From FEN-727 sp036508635 (lineage in GTDB: Bacteria; Actinomycetota; Geothermincolia; Fen-727; Anoxymicrobiaceae): a stretch of 13,031 nt of DNA. The notes below the pieces were generated by a model. That model ran no database searches, was not told where the DNA came from, and saw only the letters and a list, made by a program, of their open reading frames with translations. Below are positions 12,831 to 13,031 of this stretch, piece after piece; the first letter of the stretch is position 1, and the number at the start of each line of letters is the position of its first letter. The stretch covers positions 1 through 13,031 of the forward strand of contig DATCGY010000273.1 of the NCBI GenBank assembly GCA_036508635.1. The letters run 5' to 3'. Made by a program: the position numbers and the translations under genes.

Positions 12831-13031
12831 TTGTACAACCCTGAGATCGAAGCCATGGACAGAGGAAAGCTCGCGAAGCTCCAGGTCGAGAGGCTTAGAG
12901 AGACGGTCAAGCGTTGCGAGGAAATGGTCCCGTTCTATCGCATGAAACTGCGGGAGATGGGGGTAAGCTGGAGGGACATCGACTCTCCGGAAGACGTCGT
13001 GAAGCTTCCGTTTACCACCAAGGAAGACCTG
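12831..13031 (+). CDS. paaK: Phenylacetate-CoA ligase family protein, N-terminal part (runs off the window)
   Basis: Only the first 67 codons are present. The protein reads YNPEIEAMDR, then LQVERLRETVKRCEEMVPFYRMKL, and ends at LPFTTKEDL. This is the characteristic N-terminus of PaaK-type adenylate-forming ligases, which activate phenylacetate or other aryl acids with ATP and CoA. The start is probably TTG 12831-12833, because AAGGTGG (12816-12822) lies 8 bases upstream and the family normally begins at this point. In-frame GTG codons at 12819 and 12822 overlap that ribosome binding site and are less likely. The catalytic and AMP-binding motifs lie beyond the edge, so the exact substrate (phenylacetate, indoleacetate or another aryl acid) is open. 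Confidence 0.85.
   Translation, partial: MYNPEIEAMDRGKLAKLQVERLRETVKRCEEMVPFYRMKLREMGVSWRDIDSPEDVVKLPFTTKEDL

Noticed and set aside
1..13031. CRISPR array, insertion sequence, transposase, integrase or attachment site
   Set aside because: No regularly spaced repeats, terminal inverted repeats with a transposase, or recombinase motifs were seen anywhere in the window.

Overview
This window is about 60% GC and gene-dense. Its genes point to an anaerobic or facultatively anaerobic bacterium that relies on ferredoxin. It encodes a complete four-subunit pyruvate/2-oxoacid:ferredoxin oxidoreductase, a radical SAM protein, PAS-rich soluble histidine kinases and the start of a phenylacetate-CoA ligase. 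The secreted repeat domain at the left edge (ending in an ERPMYFN...GGHDVVG pattern) reminds me of anaerobic, subsurface-type Actinomycetota. That placement is from memory and is tentative.

Layout from left to right. Positions 29-515 (+) hold a promoter-like site and a frame-broken remnant of a secreted repeat protein: a signal peptide in one frame and a single repeat domain in another. Positions 567-4256 (-) hold a five-gene cluster, read from right to left as thioredoxin-like protein, porG, porD, porA, porB. Positions 4416-8617 (-) hold two tandem soluble kinases with N-terminal receiver domains, whose stop and start are 2 nt apart. A divergent promoter region at about 8664-8740 separates them from a SLOG/LOG-like protein (8840-9340, +) that has a structured leader. 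Positions 9519-11252 (-) hold a radical SAM protein and an enoyl-CoA hydratase. Positions 11462-12696 (+) hold a TPR protein coupled to a HAD-IIA phosphatase. A phenylacetate-CoA ligase gene begins at 12831 and runs off the right edge.

The main discovery is in the first gene of the oxidoreductase cluster. A conventional reading gives a 151-residue thioredoxin-like protein that lacks its active site. Reading upstream through one in-frame TGA (4161-4163) restores the missing half of the thioredoxin fold, with the TGA exactly at the first cysteine of the CxxC motif (U-S-G-C). A 7-bp hairpin with a 6-nt loop containing GU lies 23 nt after the TGA, where a bacterial SECIS element should be. I interpret the gene as an unannotated selenoprotein, probably a redox partner or maintenance factor linked to the oxygen-sensitive oxidoreductase encoded just downstream.

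The oxidoreductase would decarboxylate pyruvate or another 2-oxoacid to acyl-CoA and pass electrons to ferredoxin. The enoyl-CoA hydratase and the phenylacetate-CoA ligase are other acyl-CoA enzymes and fit fermentation or degradation of organic and aromatic acids. The two kinases probably form a soluble sensory phosphorelay, but no DNA-binding output gene is present. No tRNA, rRNA, CRISPR array or insertion sequence was seen, and no gap between genes exceeds about 225 bases.
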